50,351 nt of DNA from Corynebacterium lipophiloflavum DSM 44291 (GTDB taxonomy: Bacteria; Actinomycetota; Actinomycetes; Mycobacteriales; Mycobacteriaceae). The stretch covers positions 87,308 to 137,658 of the forward strand of contig NZ_GG667193.1 in NCBI RefSeq assembly GCF_000159635.1, read 5' to 3'. Of the stretch, positions 24,968 through 36,041 are shown piece after piece (within the stretch, counting starts at the first letter, position 1; each line of letters starts with the position of its first letter). The notes beneath the pieces are model-generated. The model saw only the letters and a program-made list of their open reading frames with translations. It did not search any database and was not told the origin of the DNA. A program made the translations under genes and the position numbers.

Positions 24968-26286
24968 TGCTGGTGGTAGTCGCTCAGGAAGTTGCCCAGG
25001 CGCTCAATCGCGTTCTCCAGCTGCGACGCCCACGGAAGCGTGACCACACGGAAGTGGTCGGGTGTGGGATAGTTAAAGCCCGTGCCCTGCACCATGAGGA
25101 TCTTCTCCGATTTGAGCAGGTCGAGCATGAAGCGCTCGTCATCGTGGATGTTGTACATTTCGGTGTCGATCTTGGGGAAGCAGTACAACGCCCCCTTCGG
25201 CTCGACGACGGAGATGCCCGGGATCTCGCGTAGCTTGCGCACGGTGACGTCGCGCTGCTCACGCAGGCGCCCGCCAGCCCCGGTGAGCTGGTAGATCGAC
25301 TGCCGTCCACCGAGCGCCACCTGGATGGCGTGCTGGCCTGGCACGTTGGCGCACAAACGGGTGCCGGACAGGAGGTTGAGGCCTTCGATGAACCCGGTGG
25401 CGCGGCGGCGCGGGCCGGTGATGACCATCCAGCCGGCGCGGTATCCGGCCACGCGGTACGCCTTGGACAGGCCGTTGAACGTCACGGTGATCAGATCGGG
25501 GGCGACCTCTGCCATGGAGATGTGCTGCGCATCGTCGTAGAGGATGCGGTCGTAGATTTCGTCGGCAAGCACCATCAGCTCGTGCTCGCGGGCAATGTCG
25601 GCGATACCCTCGAGCGTTTCACGGGAGTAGACCGCACCGGTCGGGTTATTGGGGTTGATCACCACGATCGCCTTGGTGCGGTCGGTGACCTTCGAGCGGA
25701 TGTCCTCGAGCGAGGGGTTCCACCCGTCGTCCTCGTCGCACAGGTAGTGCACGACCTTGCCACCGGCGAGCGTCGAGGCGGCGGTCCACAGCGGGTAGTC
25801 GGGGGCGGGGATGAGGATCTCGTCGCCGTCGTTAAGCAGGGCCTGGGTGACCATGCTGATCAGCTCGGAGACACCGTTGCCCAAAAAGACGTCGTCGATG
25901 TCGAACTCGGGGAAGTCTTCGATCATCTCGTAGCGGGTCACAATTGCGCGCCGCGCCGGCACGATGCCTTTCGACGTGGTGTAGCCCTGCGAGGTGGGCA
26001 GCGCGGCGATCATGTCGCGCATGATCACGTCCGGCGCGTCGAAGCCGAAGAGCGCCGGGTTGCCGGTGTTGAGCTTGAGAATAGTGTGCCCGTCGCGCTC
26101 CATTTCCTCCGCGGTGGTGCTCACCGGCCCGCGAATGTCGTAAAACACGTTCTTCAGCTTCTCCGCCTCGTCGAAGTGGCGGTGCTTCTTCAACGGCTTT
26201 CCGCTTGCCGACGCCCCCGTCACCGCTTCCTCGACAACGTCGTTAGCGGGGTAGGAGTTCTCGTCGTGTGCCTGCTTCTTGCTCAT
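24964..26286 (-). CDS. alaT: Alanine/valine aminotransferase AlaT
   Basis: A 440-residue class I/II aminotransferase. The PLP-lysine motif is FNGLSKAYRVAGYRAGW (Lys about 265). INPNNPTGAVYSRETLE and LADEIYDRILYDD carry the cofactor-binding Asn and Asp. The N-terminal KLKNVFYDIRGPV and the whole pattern match corynebacterial AlaT, which makes alanine and valine from pyruvate or 2-ketoisovalerate with glutamate. It is the last gene of a tight run with the DUF1707 gene (9-base gap) and the ABC exporter genes. Confidence 0.9.
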   Translation of the reverse strand: MSKKQAHDENSYPANDVVEEAVTGASASGKPLKKHRHFDEAEKLKNVFYDIRGPVSTTAEEMERDGHTILKLNTGNPALFGFDAPDVIMRDMIAALPTSQGYTTSKGIVPARRAIVTRYEMIEDFPEFDIDDVFLGNGVSELISMVTQALLNDGDEILIPAPDYPLWTAASTLAGGKVVHYLCDEDDGWNPSLEDIRSKVTDRTKAIVVINPNNPTGAVYSRETLEGIADIAREHELMVLADEIYDRILYDDAQHISMAEVAPDLITVTFNGLSKAYRVAGYRAGWMVITGPRRRATGFIEGLNLLSGTRLCANVPGQHAIQVALGGRQSIYQLTGAGGRLREQRDVTVRKLREIPGISVVEPKGALYCFPKIDTEMYNIHDDERFMLDLLKSEKILMVQGTGFNYPTPDHFRVVTLPWASQLENAIERLGNFLSDYHQH

Positions 26287-26295
26287 AGGTCAATA

Positions 26296-26919
26296 CTACT
26301 TGCCCCTGAAACGTTTGACCGTCCGCTGCGCGACATCGAGAGCGTCGTCCGTCAGCTGGCTTACCTGGGCCTTGCGCTGGGCGCGTCGCAACGCTTCCTC
26401 GTGCGCGTTCGCGGACTCGATCTCCAGCTGCCGCATGCGCACCAGCTGCCGGCGCTTGCGCTCGAGCTGGCGCAGGCTGGGGGTGTACCAGGATTCGGGG
26501 CCCACCTTCATCACGTAGAGCAGGATGAACAGGGTGGGTATGAGCAGCAGGATCAGTGCGGCGAGCCCGCTGCCGCCCGTGGCGGAGGCAACGATGGCGG
26601 TGCCCGCGACGGAGCCGAGGGTGCCCAGCCAGAACACCCCCGCGCGGGTCTTCTGGCCGTCGCGGCGCGCGGCGACGATCTCGTCGGCGCTGTAGACCTC
26701 GACCGCGGTGGTGGGCGTGGCGCGCAGCACCGGGTGCTGCGGGATATCGGTGAACACAGGCTCGAGATCTCCCTGGAACTCGGCCTGGGCGATCATGGTG
26801 CAGCGCCGGTCGAACTCGTCCATGGTCAGGCGGCCCTCGCCGAGTGCTGTGCTGAGCGCGCTCATGGCGTCGTTGCGCTCCGCGTCGCTCAACCGGTACC
26901 TGCCGTAGGGGGTGCTCAC
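26296..26919 (-). CDS. DUF1707 membrane protein
   Basis: A 207-residue protein. N-terminal DUF1707 block: YRLSDAERNDAMSALSTALGEGRLTMDEFDRRCTMIAQAEFQGDLEPVFTDI. Two membrane helices (about 100-136) are followed by a charged coiled-coil-like tail (LERKRRQLVRMRQLEIE). DUF1707 resembles SHOCT-type small domains at the end or start of membrane proteins. The function is unknown. The gene follows the second ABC gene by 10 bases. Confidence 0.85.
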   Translation of the reverse strand: MSTPYGRYRLSDAERNDAMSALSTALGEGRLTMDEFDRRCTMIAQAEFQGDLEPVFTDIPQHPVLRATPTTAVEVYSADEIVAARRDGQKTRAGVFWLGTLGSVAGTAIVASATGGSGLAALILLLIPTLFILLYVMKVGPESWYTPSLRQLERKRRQLVRMRQLEIESANAHEEALRRAQRKAQVSQLTDDALDVAQRTVKRFRGK

Positions 26920-26929
26920 GGGGTTGATT

Positions 26930-28912
26930 CTAGCCTTCCTCGGCGAACTGGGACTGGTTCAACCGCCAGTAGGCGCCGCGCGCCGCGAGCAGGTCGTCGT
27001 GCGAGCCCTGCTCCGCAATCCGGCCGTTCTCCATGACGATGATCAGGTCCGCGCCGCGGATCGTGGACAGCCGGTGCGCGATCACGAACGAGGTGCGCTC
27101 GGCGCGCAGCGCGTTCATCGCCTCCTGGACCAGCACTTCAGTTCGCGTATCGACGCTCGACGTGGCCTCGTCCAGAATCAGAATCGTTGGCTGGGAAAGA
27201 AACGCCCGCGCAATGGTGATCAGCTGGCGCTCACCCGCGGAGATCGCCCCGGAGTCCTGGTCGATGACGGTGTCGTAACCCTCGGGCAGGGCGTGGACGA
27301 AGCGGTCGACGTAGGTGGCCTTGGCCGCGGCGATGACCTCCTCGTCGGTGGCGTCGAGGCGGCCGTAGCGGATGTTGTCCATGATGGTGCCCTTGAACAG
27401 CACCGCGTCCTGCAGCACCATGCCCATGTTGGAGCGCAGCTCACTGCGGGTCATCGCGCGCGTGTCCACGCCGTCGATGCGGATCGCCCCGGCGTCGATT
27501 TCGTAGAAGCGCATGATGAGGTTGACGAGAGTGGTTTTGCCCGCGCCGGTGGGCCCGACGATCGCGGCTGTGCGCCCCGGCTCCACGCGCAGCGAGAGAT
27601 CCTGGATCAGCGGGGTGTCGGGGGAGTAGGAGAAGTCGACGTTGTCGAACTCGACCAGGCCGCGGGCGCGCCCGGGCAGGGTTGCGTCCGCGGACGTGTC
27701 GGTGACCTCCTCCTCGGCGTCGAGGAACTCGAAGATGCGCTCGGCCGAGGCCACACCCGACTGCACCATCTGCGCCATGCCGGCGATCTCGCCGAGCGGC
27801 TGGTTGAACTGACGCGAGTATTGAATAAATGCCGTCGCATCTCCCAGCGTCATGTGCCCGGAGGCCACGCGCAGCCCGCCGGCGACGGCGATGGCCACAT
27901 ACGACAGGTAGGAGATGAACTGCATGATGGGGTGCATCGAATTGGCGAGGAACTGCGCGCGCGAGGCGGCGCCGTAGAGCGCGGAGTTTCGCTCGTCGAA
28001 GACGCGGTTGAGCTCCTCGGTGCGGCCGAAGATCAGCGCCAGCTCGTGGCCGGAGAAGGACTCCTCGACGTGCCCGTTGAGTTCACCCGTGGACTTCCAC
28101 TGCGCGGCGAAATGCTTTTGCGAGCGGGTTCCGATGATCCCCATCACCGCGCCGGTCAGCGGGATCGCCACCAGCGCCAGCAGAGCGAGCTGCCAGGAGA
28201 TCCAGAACATCATCACGATGATGCCCAGGACCATCATCACGGCGTTGAGGATCTGCGACATCGCCTGCTGCAGGGCCTGCTGGACGTTGTCCACGTCGTT
28301 GGTGGTGCGCGAGAGCAGGTCACCGCGCTGGCGGGAATCGAAGTAGTTCAGCGGCAGGCGGTTGACCTTGCGTTCCACGGACTGGCGCAGGTCGAAGACG
28401 GTCGCCATGGTCAGCCGGTTCAAAATCGCACCCTGGGCCCACATGAGCAGGGAGGAGACGACGTAGAGGACGATGACGAAGGTGATCAGCTGCGCGAGCC
28501 GGTCAAAGTCGATGCCGAAGCCGGGGCGCAGGTCCATCGCCTCGGCCATGTCGGCGAAGCGTTCCTGCCCGGAGGCGCGCAGGCCGTCGATCACCTGCTG
28601 CTTGCTCGCCCCCGCGGGGAGATCGCGCGAGATGACGCCGGAAAAGATGACGTCCATCGCGTGGCCCAGCACGCGCGGGGCGTAGACCGCGAGGACGACG
28701 GAGCCGATGTTCATTGCCAGCACCAGGACGAGCTTGAACCGGTGGGACATGAGCAGCCCGATCAGTCGCTTGGCGCTGGGCCAGAACTGCTTCGCCTGGC
28801 GCGGTGCGCTGCCGGAGAAGTCGTCGCCGGCCATGCTCGCCTCGAGGGCGGCGAGCTCCTCATCGGTCATATCGGCGGGGTCGGCCGGGGTGGTTGTGCG
28901 TGTCTCAGACAT
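26930..28912 (-). CDS. ABC exporter, subunit B (canonical Walker B)
   Basis: A 660-residue half-transporter: a Glu/Asp-rich arm (1-35), six-helix membrane domain (about 60-350), then an ATPase. Walker A is VGPTGAGKTTLVN; Walker B is ILILDEATSSVD with a catalytic Glu; the signature is altered to SAGERQ rather than SGGQ. The start ATG 28912 follows the stop of subunit A by one base. Compared with subunit A, the two degenerate elements would fall together in one site of a heterodimer, as in TM287/288-type exporters. Substrate unknown (drug or lipid). Confidence 0.9.
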   Translation of the reverse strand: MSETRTTTPADPADMTDEELAALEASMAGDDFSGSAPRQAKQFWPSAKRLIGLLMSHRFKLVLVLAMNIGSVVLAVYAPRVLGHAMDVIFSGVISRDLPAGASKQQVIDGLRASGQERFADMAEAMDLRPGFGIDFDRLAQLITFVIVLYVVSSLLMWAQGAILNRLTMATVFDLRQSVERKVNRLPLNYFDSRQRGDLLSRTTNDVDNVQQALQQAMSQILNAVMMVLGIIVMMFWISWQLALLALVAIPLTGAVMGIIGTRSQKHFAAQWKSTGELNGHVEESFSGHELALIFGRTEELNRVFDERNSALYGAASRAQFLANSMHPIMQFISYLSYVAIAVAGGLRVASGHMTLGDATAFIQYSRQFNQPLGEIAGMAQMVQSGVASAERIFEFLDAEEEVTDTSADATLPGRARGLVEFDNVDFSYSPDTPLIQDLSLRVEPGRTAAIVGPTGAGKTTLVNLIMRFYEIDAGAIRIDGVDTRAMTRSELRSNMGMVLQDAVLFKGTIMDNIRYGRLDATDEEVIAAAKATYVDRFVHALPEGYDTVIDQDSGAISAGERQLITIARAFLSQPTILILDEATSSVDTRTEVLVQEAMNALRAERTSFVIAHRLSTIRGADLIIVMENGRIAEQGSHDDLLAARGAYWRLNQSQFAEEG

Positions 28913-28913
28913 G

Positions 28914-30629
28914 TTAGGCGTCCACCGTTCTTTGGGACTCGACAATTTCGCGGTAGGTTTCCGAGCTCTCGAGCAGCTCCGCGTGGCTGCCGCGGGCGAC
29001 GATCTCCCCGGCTTCCATGACGATGATCTGGTCGGCCTGTTCGATGGAGGCAACCCGCTGGGCGACGATGATGGTTGTCGCGTCGGCGGTGTAGGCGCGC
29101 ATCGCGTCGCGTACCTTGGCGTCGGTGATGGCGTCCAGGGCGGAGAAGGAATCGTCGAAGAGGTAGATCCTCGGCCGGCTGATCAGCATGCGGGCGATGG
29201 ACAGCCGCTGGCGCTGCCCGCCGGAGACGTTGGTGCCGCCCTGGGAAATGGGCATGTCCAAGTCGGTGACGAAGTGCGCCTGAGCGGTGCGCAGCGCCTC
29301 CCACATCTCGGCGTCGGTGGCATCCGGCTTGGCCATGCGCAGGTTGGACGCCACCGTGCCGGAAAACAGGTAGGGCTTTTGTGGGACCATGGAGACGCGC
29401 TCGACGATGTCGGCGCGCGCCATGTCGGTCACGTCGACGCCGTCGAGTAGCACGCGCCCGGACGTGGCCGCCGTCAGGCGCGGGATGAGGGAGAGCAGCG
29501 TCGACTTGCCCGCCCCGGTGGAGCCGATGATCGCCGTCGTTTGCCCCGGCACAGCTCTCAGCGATACCTCCTTGAGCACGGGTTCCTCGGCGCCGGGGTA
29601 GGTGTAGGAGACTCCCTCGAGCTCGACGACGCCCGCGCGCGACGGCGCCTTTGCGGGCGCGCTAGGTTCCTCGATCGTCGGGCGGCGATCCAGCAGTTCC
29701 TCGATGCGGCGCGCGCAGATGATGGCACGCGGCAGTATCATCGCCATAAAGGTGCCCATCATCACGGCCATGAGGATTTGCATCAGGTACTGCATGAACG
29801 CGGTGAGCGATCCGACCTCGACCTGTCCGGCGTCGACGCGGTGGCCGCCGAACCACAGCACCGCGGCGGTGGCGACGTTGAGGATGAGCATGATCACGGG
29901 AAAGAGCAGCACGAAGATCCGCCCGATGTTCAGCGAAACCCGGGTGATGTCGTCGTTGGCGGCGGTGAAGCGCTGCGTCTCGTGCTCCTCGCGGCCGAAG
30001 GCGCGCACCACGCGGATGCCAGTGATCTGCTCGCGCAGCACCCCGTTGACGTTGTCGAGCTTGTCCTGCATGCTGCGAAACAGCGGCATGAGCAGGGCGA
30101 TGAGCACGCCGGCGACGACGGCGAGAACGCCGACGGCCGCGACGACCAGCCAGCTCATCCCCGGGTCCTGGCGCACCGCCATGATGATGCCTCCGACGGC
30201 CATAATCGGCGCGGCGACCATGAAGTTGAGGAAGAGTAGGTAGACCATCTGCACCTGCTGCACGTCGTTGGTGCCGCGGGTGATCAGCGTCGGGGTGCCG
30301 AAGTAGCTCATATCTTCGGCGGAGAACAGGCTGACGTGCCGGAACACAGCGCGGCGCACGTCGCGTCCGACTCCCATCGCCGTGCGGGAGGCGAAATAGA
30401 CGGCGACGACCGCGGCGATGACCTGGACGAGCGCGACGACGAGCATGACACCGCCCACGCGCCAGATGTAGGGGATGTCGGCGCGGGCCACGCCGTTGTC
30501 GATGATCTTGGCGTTGAGGTCGGGCAAGTACAGCGTGGCCAGGGTGGTGATTAGCTGGAGCACCACCACGGTGACGATGTAGCCCGCGTAGGGTTTCGAA
30601 CTGCGGGCGAGGATTCTGACGAGGTCCAT
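28914..30629 (-). CDS. ABC exporter, subunit A (degenerate Walker B)
   Basis: A 571-residue half-transporter with six membrane helices (about 10-310) and an ATPase domain. Walker A is IIGSTGAGKSTLL, the signature is VSGGQRQRLSIARML, and Walker B is IYLFDDSFSALD, where Asp replaces the usual catalytic Glu. This subunit would supply the Walker A/B of the inactive site, whose signature comes from subunit B (SAGER). First gene of the run that includes subunit B, DUF1707 and alaT; it is divergent from pyrG, with 149 bases between starts. Confidence 0.9.
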   Translation of the reverse strand: MDLVRILARSSKPYAGYIVTVVVLQLITTLATLYLPDLNAKIIDNGVARADIPYIWRVGGVMLVVALVQVIAAVVAVYFASRTAMGVGRDVRRAVFRHVSLFSAEDMSYFGTPTLITRGTNDVQQVQMVYLLFLNFMVAAPIMAVGGIIMAVRQDPGMSWLVVAAVGVLAVVAGVLIALLMPLFRSMQDKLDNVNGVLREQITGIRVVRAFGREEHETQRFTAANDDITRVSLNIGRIFVLLFPVIMLILNVATAAVLWFGGHRVDAGQVEVGSLTAFMQYLMQILMAVMMGTFMAMILPRAIICARRIEELLDRRPTIEEPSAPAKAPSRAGVVELEGVSYTYPGAEEPVLKEVSLRAVPGQTTAIIGSTGAGKSTLLSLIPRLTAATSGRVLLDGVDVTDMARADIVERVSMVPQKPYLFSGTVASNLRMAKPDATDAEMWEALRTAQAHFVTDLDMPISQGGTNVSGGQRQRLSIARMLISRPRIYLFDDSFSALDAITDAKVRDAMRAYTADATTIIVAQRVASIEQADQIIVMEAGEIVARGSHAELLESSETYREIVESQRTVDA

Positions 30630-30772
30630 TGGGGGGATGGCCCTTCCGTGAGCGGTAGTAAGGCTCTGTCAGCCTACACACCAGGGCGGACAGGCATGTC
30701 GTCGTGCGTGCGCGCAGGCTCGGTGGATGCCGCATTCGTATTGCCAGTGCAGCCTGTCACTTGATAGTCTGA

Positions 30773-32413
<1,641 letters not shown>

Positions 32414-32422
32414 GGACCGAGG

Positions 32423-33787
32423 TCAGGGCACCTGCGGCACGGCGCGGGCGTGGGCGACCATCTCTTCCCACTCGACGATCTTGCGGCGCTCGCGCGGCAA
32501 AAGATCGCTGGTCTCGCCGAGGCGTCGCTCCTCGGCGTCGAGGCGGTACCAGCCGTCCCAGGTGGTGTAGGCAATGCCGCGCTCTTGCAGCAGGGCGATG
32601 ATAGCGTCGGGGTCGGGGTACTTCGGGGCGTGCAGCTTGCCGGCGGCGGCGTCCTCGAAGAGCATGCCCGTGGTTTCCTTGGCGTCGGACTTGGTGTTGC
32701 CGATCAGGCCGACGGGGCCGCGCTTGATCCAGCCGGTGACGTAGAGGGAGTTCTCGATGCCCTCCTCGTTAAGGACGTGGCCGCCGTCGTTGGGGATAAC
32801 GTTGCGGTCGTGGTCGAAGGGCACGCCGATGACGGGCTCGGAGCGGTAGCCGATCGCGTGGTAGACGGCCTGAACGGGCCAGTCGGTGAACTTGCCGGTG
32901 CCGCGGATGCCACCTTCGCCGTCGAGTTCCTGACGCTCAGTGCGCACGCCGACGATGGCGTCGCCCTCGGTGAGCACCTCGACGGGCTCTTCGAAGAAGT
33001 GGATGTGTATCTTGTGCGGCGCGTCATCCGGCTCGCGCATCGCGTACTGCTCGAGCACCTGGCAGTTGAGGTCGATGGACTTGTCGGCGCGGCGCAGCTC
33101 TTCGGAGAGCTGGTCGTAGTCGATGTCCTCCGGGTCGACGAGCACCTGGATGGTGTCGGAGAGGTCGAGTTCGCGCAGCTCCTTCGGGGTGAACTTCGCC
33201 TGGGCGGGGCCGCGGCGGCCGAACATGTGGACAACCTCGGCCTTGTTGTCTTTCAGTGAGTTGTAGACGTTGTCCGGGATTTCGGTGACCAAAAGTTCGT
33301 CGCCGGTCTTGGCCAGGATGCGGGAGACGTCGAGGGCGACGTTGCCGACGCCGATGACGGCGACCTCGCGCGCGGAGAGGTCCCAGTCACGCTCGAAGCG
33401 GGGGTTGCCGTCGTAGAAGCCGACGAACTCGCCAGCGCCGATGGACTTGTCTCCACCCGGGATCAGCAAGTCGCGGTCGCGAACCGCACCCGTGGAGATC
33501 ACAATCGCGTCGTAGTAATCGCGCAGCTCCTCGATGGTGACGTCCTTGCCCACCTCGATGTTGCCGAGCAGCCGCAGGTGGGGCTTGTCCAGCACGTTGT
33601 GCAGGGAGGTGACGATGCCCTTGATACGCGGGTGGTCAGGCGCAACGCCGTAGCGGATCAACCCGAACGGCGCAGGCATCTGCTCGAACAGGTCGACAGA
33701 GATGTCGAGCTCTTCGTTGCGGATCAGCAGGTCGGAGGCGTAGATGCCGGCGGGGCCGGCGCCGATGACGGCGACGCGCAGACTCAT
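32423..33787 (-). CDS. fpr2: Ferredoxin/flavodoxin-NADP reductase Fpr2-type
   Basis: A 454-residue adrenodoxin-reductase-like flavoprotein (FprA type). FAD-binding motif VIGAGPAGIYASDLL (residues about 6-20). NADP region VIGVGNVALDVSRIL, C-terminal VTGWIKRGPVGLIGNTKSDA. In corynebacteria this enzyme is encoded divergently from cysI and passes electrons from NADPH to the sulfite reductase by ferredoxin. The start is ATG 33787. A longer frame upstream would reach into the operator region. A McbR-type palindrome lies 55 bases before the start. Confidence 0.92.
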   Translation of the reverse strand: MSLRVAVIGAGPAGIYASDLLIRNEELDISVDLFEQMPAPFGLIRYGVAPDHPRIKGIVTSLHNVLDKPHLRLLGNIEVGKDVTIEELRDYYDAIVISTGAVRDRDLLIPGGDKSIGAGEFVGFYDGNPRFERDWDLSAREVAVIGVGNVALDVSRILAKTGDELLVTEIPDNVYNSLKDNKAEVVHMFGRRGPAQAKFTPKELRELDLSDTIQVLVDPEDIDYDQLSEELRRADKSIDLNCQVLEQYAMREPDDAPHKIHIHFFEEPVEVLTEGDAIVGVRTERQELDGEGGIRGTGKFTDWPVQAVYHAIGYRSEPVIGVPFDHDRNVIPNDGGHVLNEEGIENSLYVTGWIKRGPVGLIGNTKSDAKETTGMLFEDAAAGKLHAPKYPDPDAIIALLQERGIAYTTWDGWYRLDAEERRLGETSDLLPRERRKIVEWEEMVAHARAVPQVP

Positions 33788-33841
33788 AGAGGGTGGGTCC
33801 TTTCGGGTTTTCAATGTTTTATATTCATCCATGGTAAACCA

Positions 33842-33857
33842 TAGACCGCTTGGTCTG
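33842..33857. promoter_or_regulatory. McbR-type operator, fpr2 side
   Basis: TAGAC-CGCTTG-GTCTG matches the McbR palindrome TAGAC-N6-GTCTA with one mismatch in the last base. McbR is the TetR-type repressor of sulfur and methionine genes in corynebacteria, released by S-adenosylhomocysteine. It sits before fpr2. Confidence 0.75.
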
Positions 33858-34040
33858 AAAATTTACCTACGATCCCCAGCATGTCAAGTTTCAACGTATA
33901 AATTGATTCAACGGGCCAGGGTAATCTTTTAAATTCATCTCAAAAATCCCTGTTCAAACCCGGTTAACCCCCCTCTGCTGTTGCCATAGACAAAGTAGTC
34001 CGGCAGACTGCCGTTGCAGCGCCGAAATCTGGCTATCTAA

Positions 34041-34056
34041 TAGACCATCCGGTCTA
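34041..34056. promoter_or_regulatory. McbR-type operator, cysI side
   Basis: TAGAC-CATCCG-GTCTA is a perfect McbR palindrome. It lies just before the cysI ribosome binding site (AGGAG, 34063-34067) and would block transcription of the cys operon. The stretch 33858-34040 between the two operators is AT-rich and should hold both promoters; I do not place them individually. Confidence 0.85.
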
Positions 34057-34071
34057 TATTTAAGGAGTGTT

Positions 34072-35748
34072 ATGACAGCCCCCACCGCGAAAACGCGCGC
34101 AGTCAAGGCCCGGGCCAGAAAGCCCGAAGGGCAGTGGCTCATCGACGGCACCGCGCCCCTGAACCACGACGAGGAACTCAAGCAGCTCGAGCCCGTGATG
34201 CAGGTCAAGCAGCGCGTCATCGACACCTACTCGAAGCAGGGCTTCGCCTCCATCCCGCCGGAGGACCTCGCGCCGCGCTTCAAGTGGCTGGGCATGTACA
34301 CCCAGCGCAAGCAGAACCTCGGCGGCGAGTTCACCGGCCAGGACAACTCGGTGCTCCAGGACGAGTACTTCATGATGCGCATCCGCTTCGACGGCGGCCG
34401 GTGCTCCACAGAGCAGGCCCGCGCCGTCGGCGAGATCTCGCGGGACTGGGCCCGCTCCACAGTGGACCTGACCGACCGCCAGAACATCCAGTTGCACTGG
34501 GTGGCCATCGAGGACGTCCCAGCGATCTGGGAGAAGCTCGAATCGGTCGGCCTGAACACCTGGGACGCCTGCGGCGACGTGCCGCGCGTCGTGCTGGGCT
34601 CCCCGGTCGCCGGCATTGCGAAGGACGAGATCGTCGACGCCACCGAGGCGATCGAGAAGATCCAGCAGATTGTCACCGACGAGGAGTTCCAGAACCTGCC
34701 GCGCAAGTTCAAGTCGGCAATCTCCGGTAACGCCCGCCAGGACGTCGTCCACGAGGTCAACGACCTCGCCTTCATCGGCGTCGAGCACCCCGAGCTCGGC
34801 CCTGGCTTCGAGTGCTACGTCGGTGGCGGCCTGTCCACCAACCCGATGCTCGCTCAGTCGCTTGGCGCGTTTGTCACCCTCGAGCAGGTGCCCGAGGTAT
34901 GGGCGAACGTGGTGCGCATTTTCCGCGATTACGGCTACCGCCGCTTGCGTAACCGCGCGCGGCTGAAGTTCCTCGTCGCCGAGTGGGGTGTCGAGAAGTT
35001 CCGCGAGATCCTCGAGCGCGACTACCTCGGCTACCAGCTTCCCGACGGCCCGAAGGCGCCGAACAACCTCGTGGACCGCGACCACATCGGGGTCCACGAG
35101 CAAAAGGACGGCAACTTCTACATCGGGGTCAAGCCGACGCTCGGCCACATGTCCGGCGAGCAGCTCATCGCCGCCGCTGAGCTGGCGGAATCCTACGGGC
35201 TAACCCGCCTGAGGTTTACGCCGTTCAAGGAGATGCTCTTTTTGGACGTGCGTGAACAGGACGTCGACAAGCTGCGCGGCGACCTAGAGCAGATGGGCTT
35301 GTATTCGCAACCGAGCGAGTTCCGCCGCGGCCTGCTCTCGTGCACGGGCCTGGAGTACTGCAAGCTCGCGCACGTCACCACCAAGTCCCGCGCCATCGAG
35401 CTTGCCGACGAGCTCGAGGAACGCTTCGGCGACCTCGACTCGCCCGTGTCCATCTCGCTCAACGGCTGCCCGAACGCGTGCGCCCGCCACCACATCTCCG
35501 ACATCGGGCTCAAAGGCCAGATGGTGGTCAACTCCGAGGGCGAGAAGGTCGAGGGCTTCCAGGTGCACCTCGGCGGCACCATCGGCGAGGGCGCGAACTT
35601 CGGCCGCAAACTGCGCGGGCACAAGGTGCTCTCCAGTGAGCTGACCGATTACGTCAGCCGCGTCGTGCAAAATTACGTGGACCAACGCCACGACGGCGAG
35701 ATCTTCCGCGACTGGCTACTGCGCGCCGATGAGGAGGACCTGAGGTGA
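34072..35748 (+). CDS. cysI: Ferredoxin-dependent sulfite reductase
   Basis: A 558-residue siroheme/4Fe-4S enzyme. The two half-domain repeats each carry nitrite/sulfite-reductase blocks; the first has DLTDRQNIQLHW. The cluster/siroheme cysteines are CTGLEYCKLA (about residues 424-433) and SLNGCPNACARHHISDIG (about 462-479), the usual C-x5-C and C-x3-C. It reduces sulfite to sulfide with six electrons. It is the first gene of the cys operon, preceded by a perfect McbR operator and overlapping cysX by four bases. Confidence 0.96.
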   Translation: MTAPTAKTRAVKARARKPEGQWLIDGTAPLNHDEELKQLEPVMQVKQRVIDTYSKQGFASIPPEDLAPRFKWLGMYTQRKQNLGGEFTGQDNSVLQDEYFMMRIRFDGGRCSTEQARAVGEISRDWARSTVDLTDRQNIQLHWVAIEDVPAIWEKLESVGLNTWDACGDVPRVVLGSPVAGIAKDEIVDATEAIEKIQQIVTDEEFQNLPRKFKSAISGNARQDVVHEVNDLAFIGVEHPELGPGFECYVGGGLSTNPMLAQSLGAFVTLEQVPEVWANVVRIFRDYGYRRLRNRARLKFLVAEWGVEKFREILERDYLGYQLPDGPKAPNNLVDRDHIGVHEQKDGNFYIGVKPTLGHMSGEQLIAAAELAESYGLTRLRFTPFKEMLFLDVREQDVDKLRGDLEQMGLYSQPSEFRRGLLSCTGLEYCKLAHVTTKSRAIELADELEERFGDLDSPVSISLNGCPNACARHHISDIGLKGQMVVNSEGEKVEGFQVHLGGTIGEGANFGRKLRGHKVLSSELTDYVSRVVQNYVDQRHDGEIFRDWLLRADEEDLR

Positions 35749-36041
35749 GTGTGCGCCGGGCCCCGAATCCGAACCGGAATTTCCCCACGCACTGCCCCTA
35801 CTGCGCGGGGGAGGACCTCTACCCCAACGAGGAGACCGATTTCGCCTGGAAGTGCGGGGAATGCCTGCGCATCTTCGAGGTGAAGTTTTTCGGCCAGGAC
35901 GACCCGCACACCGCCCCCGCTCCCGCGCCGTCCACCGAGGAGGCCTTCCAGGCGTCGTTGCGCAAGCACGGTCACGCTGCGGTCTTGCGCGAAGTAGGTA
36001 ACACTGGAGAGAAACGTTTGAAAGGGATTAGCAATGATTAA
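35745..36041 (+). CDS. cysX: CysX, small Cys-rich electron-transfer/accessory protein
   Basis: A 98-residue protein with two CxxC pairs, HCPYCAGED (about 17-25) and KCGECLRIF (about 36-44), and an acidic Pro/Ala-rich middle. Its position between cysI and cysH, with 4-base and 8-base overlaps, is that of corynebacterial CysX, proposed to be a ferredoxin-like partner of the sulfite reductase. The spacing of four cysteines also fits a zinc-ribbon/rubredoxin-like metal site, so the cofactor is open. GTG 35745 is the start that gives the overlap. Confidence 0.85.
   Translation: MSVRRAPNPNRNFPTHCPYCAGEDLYPNEETDFAWKCGECLRIFEVKFFGQDDPHTAPAPAPSTEEAFQASLRKHGHAAVLREVGNTGEKRLKGISND

Noticed and set aside
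25330..27036. Long plus-strand frame antisense to alaT and the DUF1707 gene
   Set aside because: Same reason; the minus-strand PLP motifs and DUF1707 block are clear.
26912..29020. Long plus-strand frame antisense to the ABC subunit B
   Set aside because: It mirrors the ATPase domain on the other strand; composition is typical of such shadows and the ABC motifs on the minus strand are decisive.
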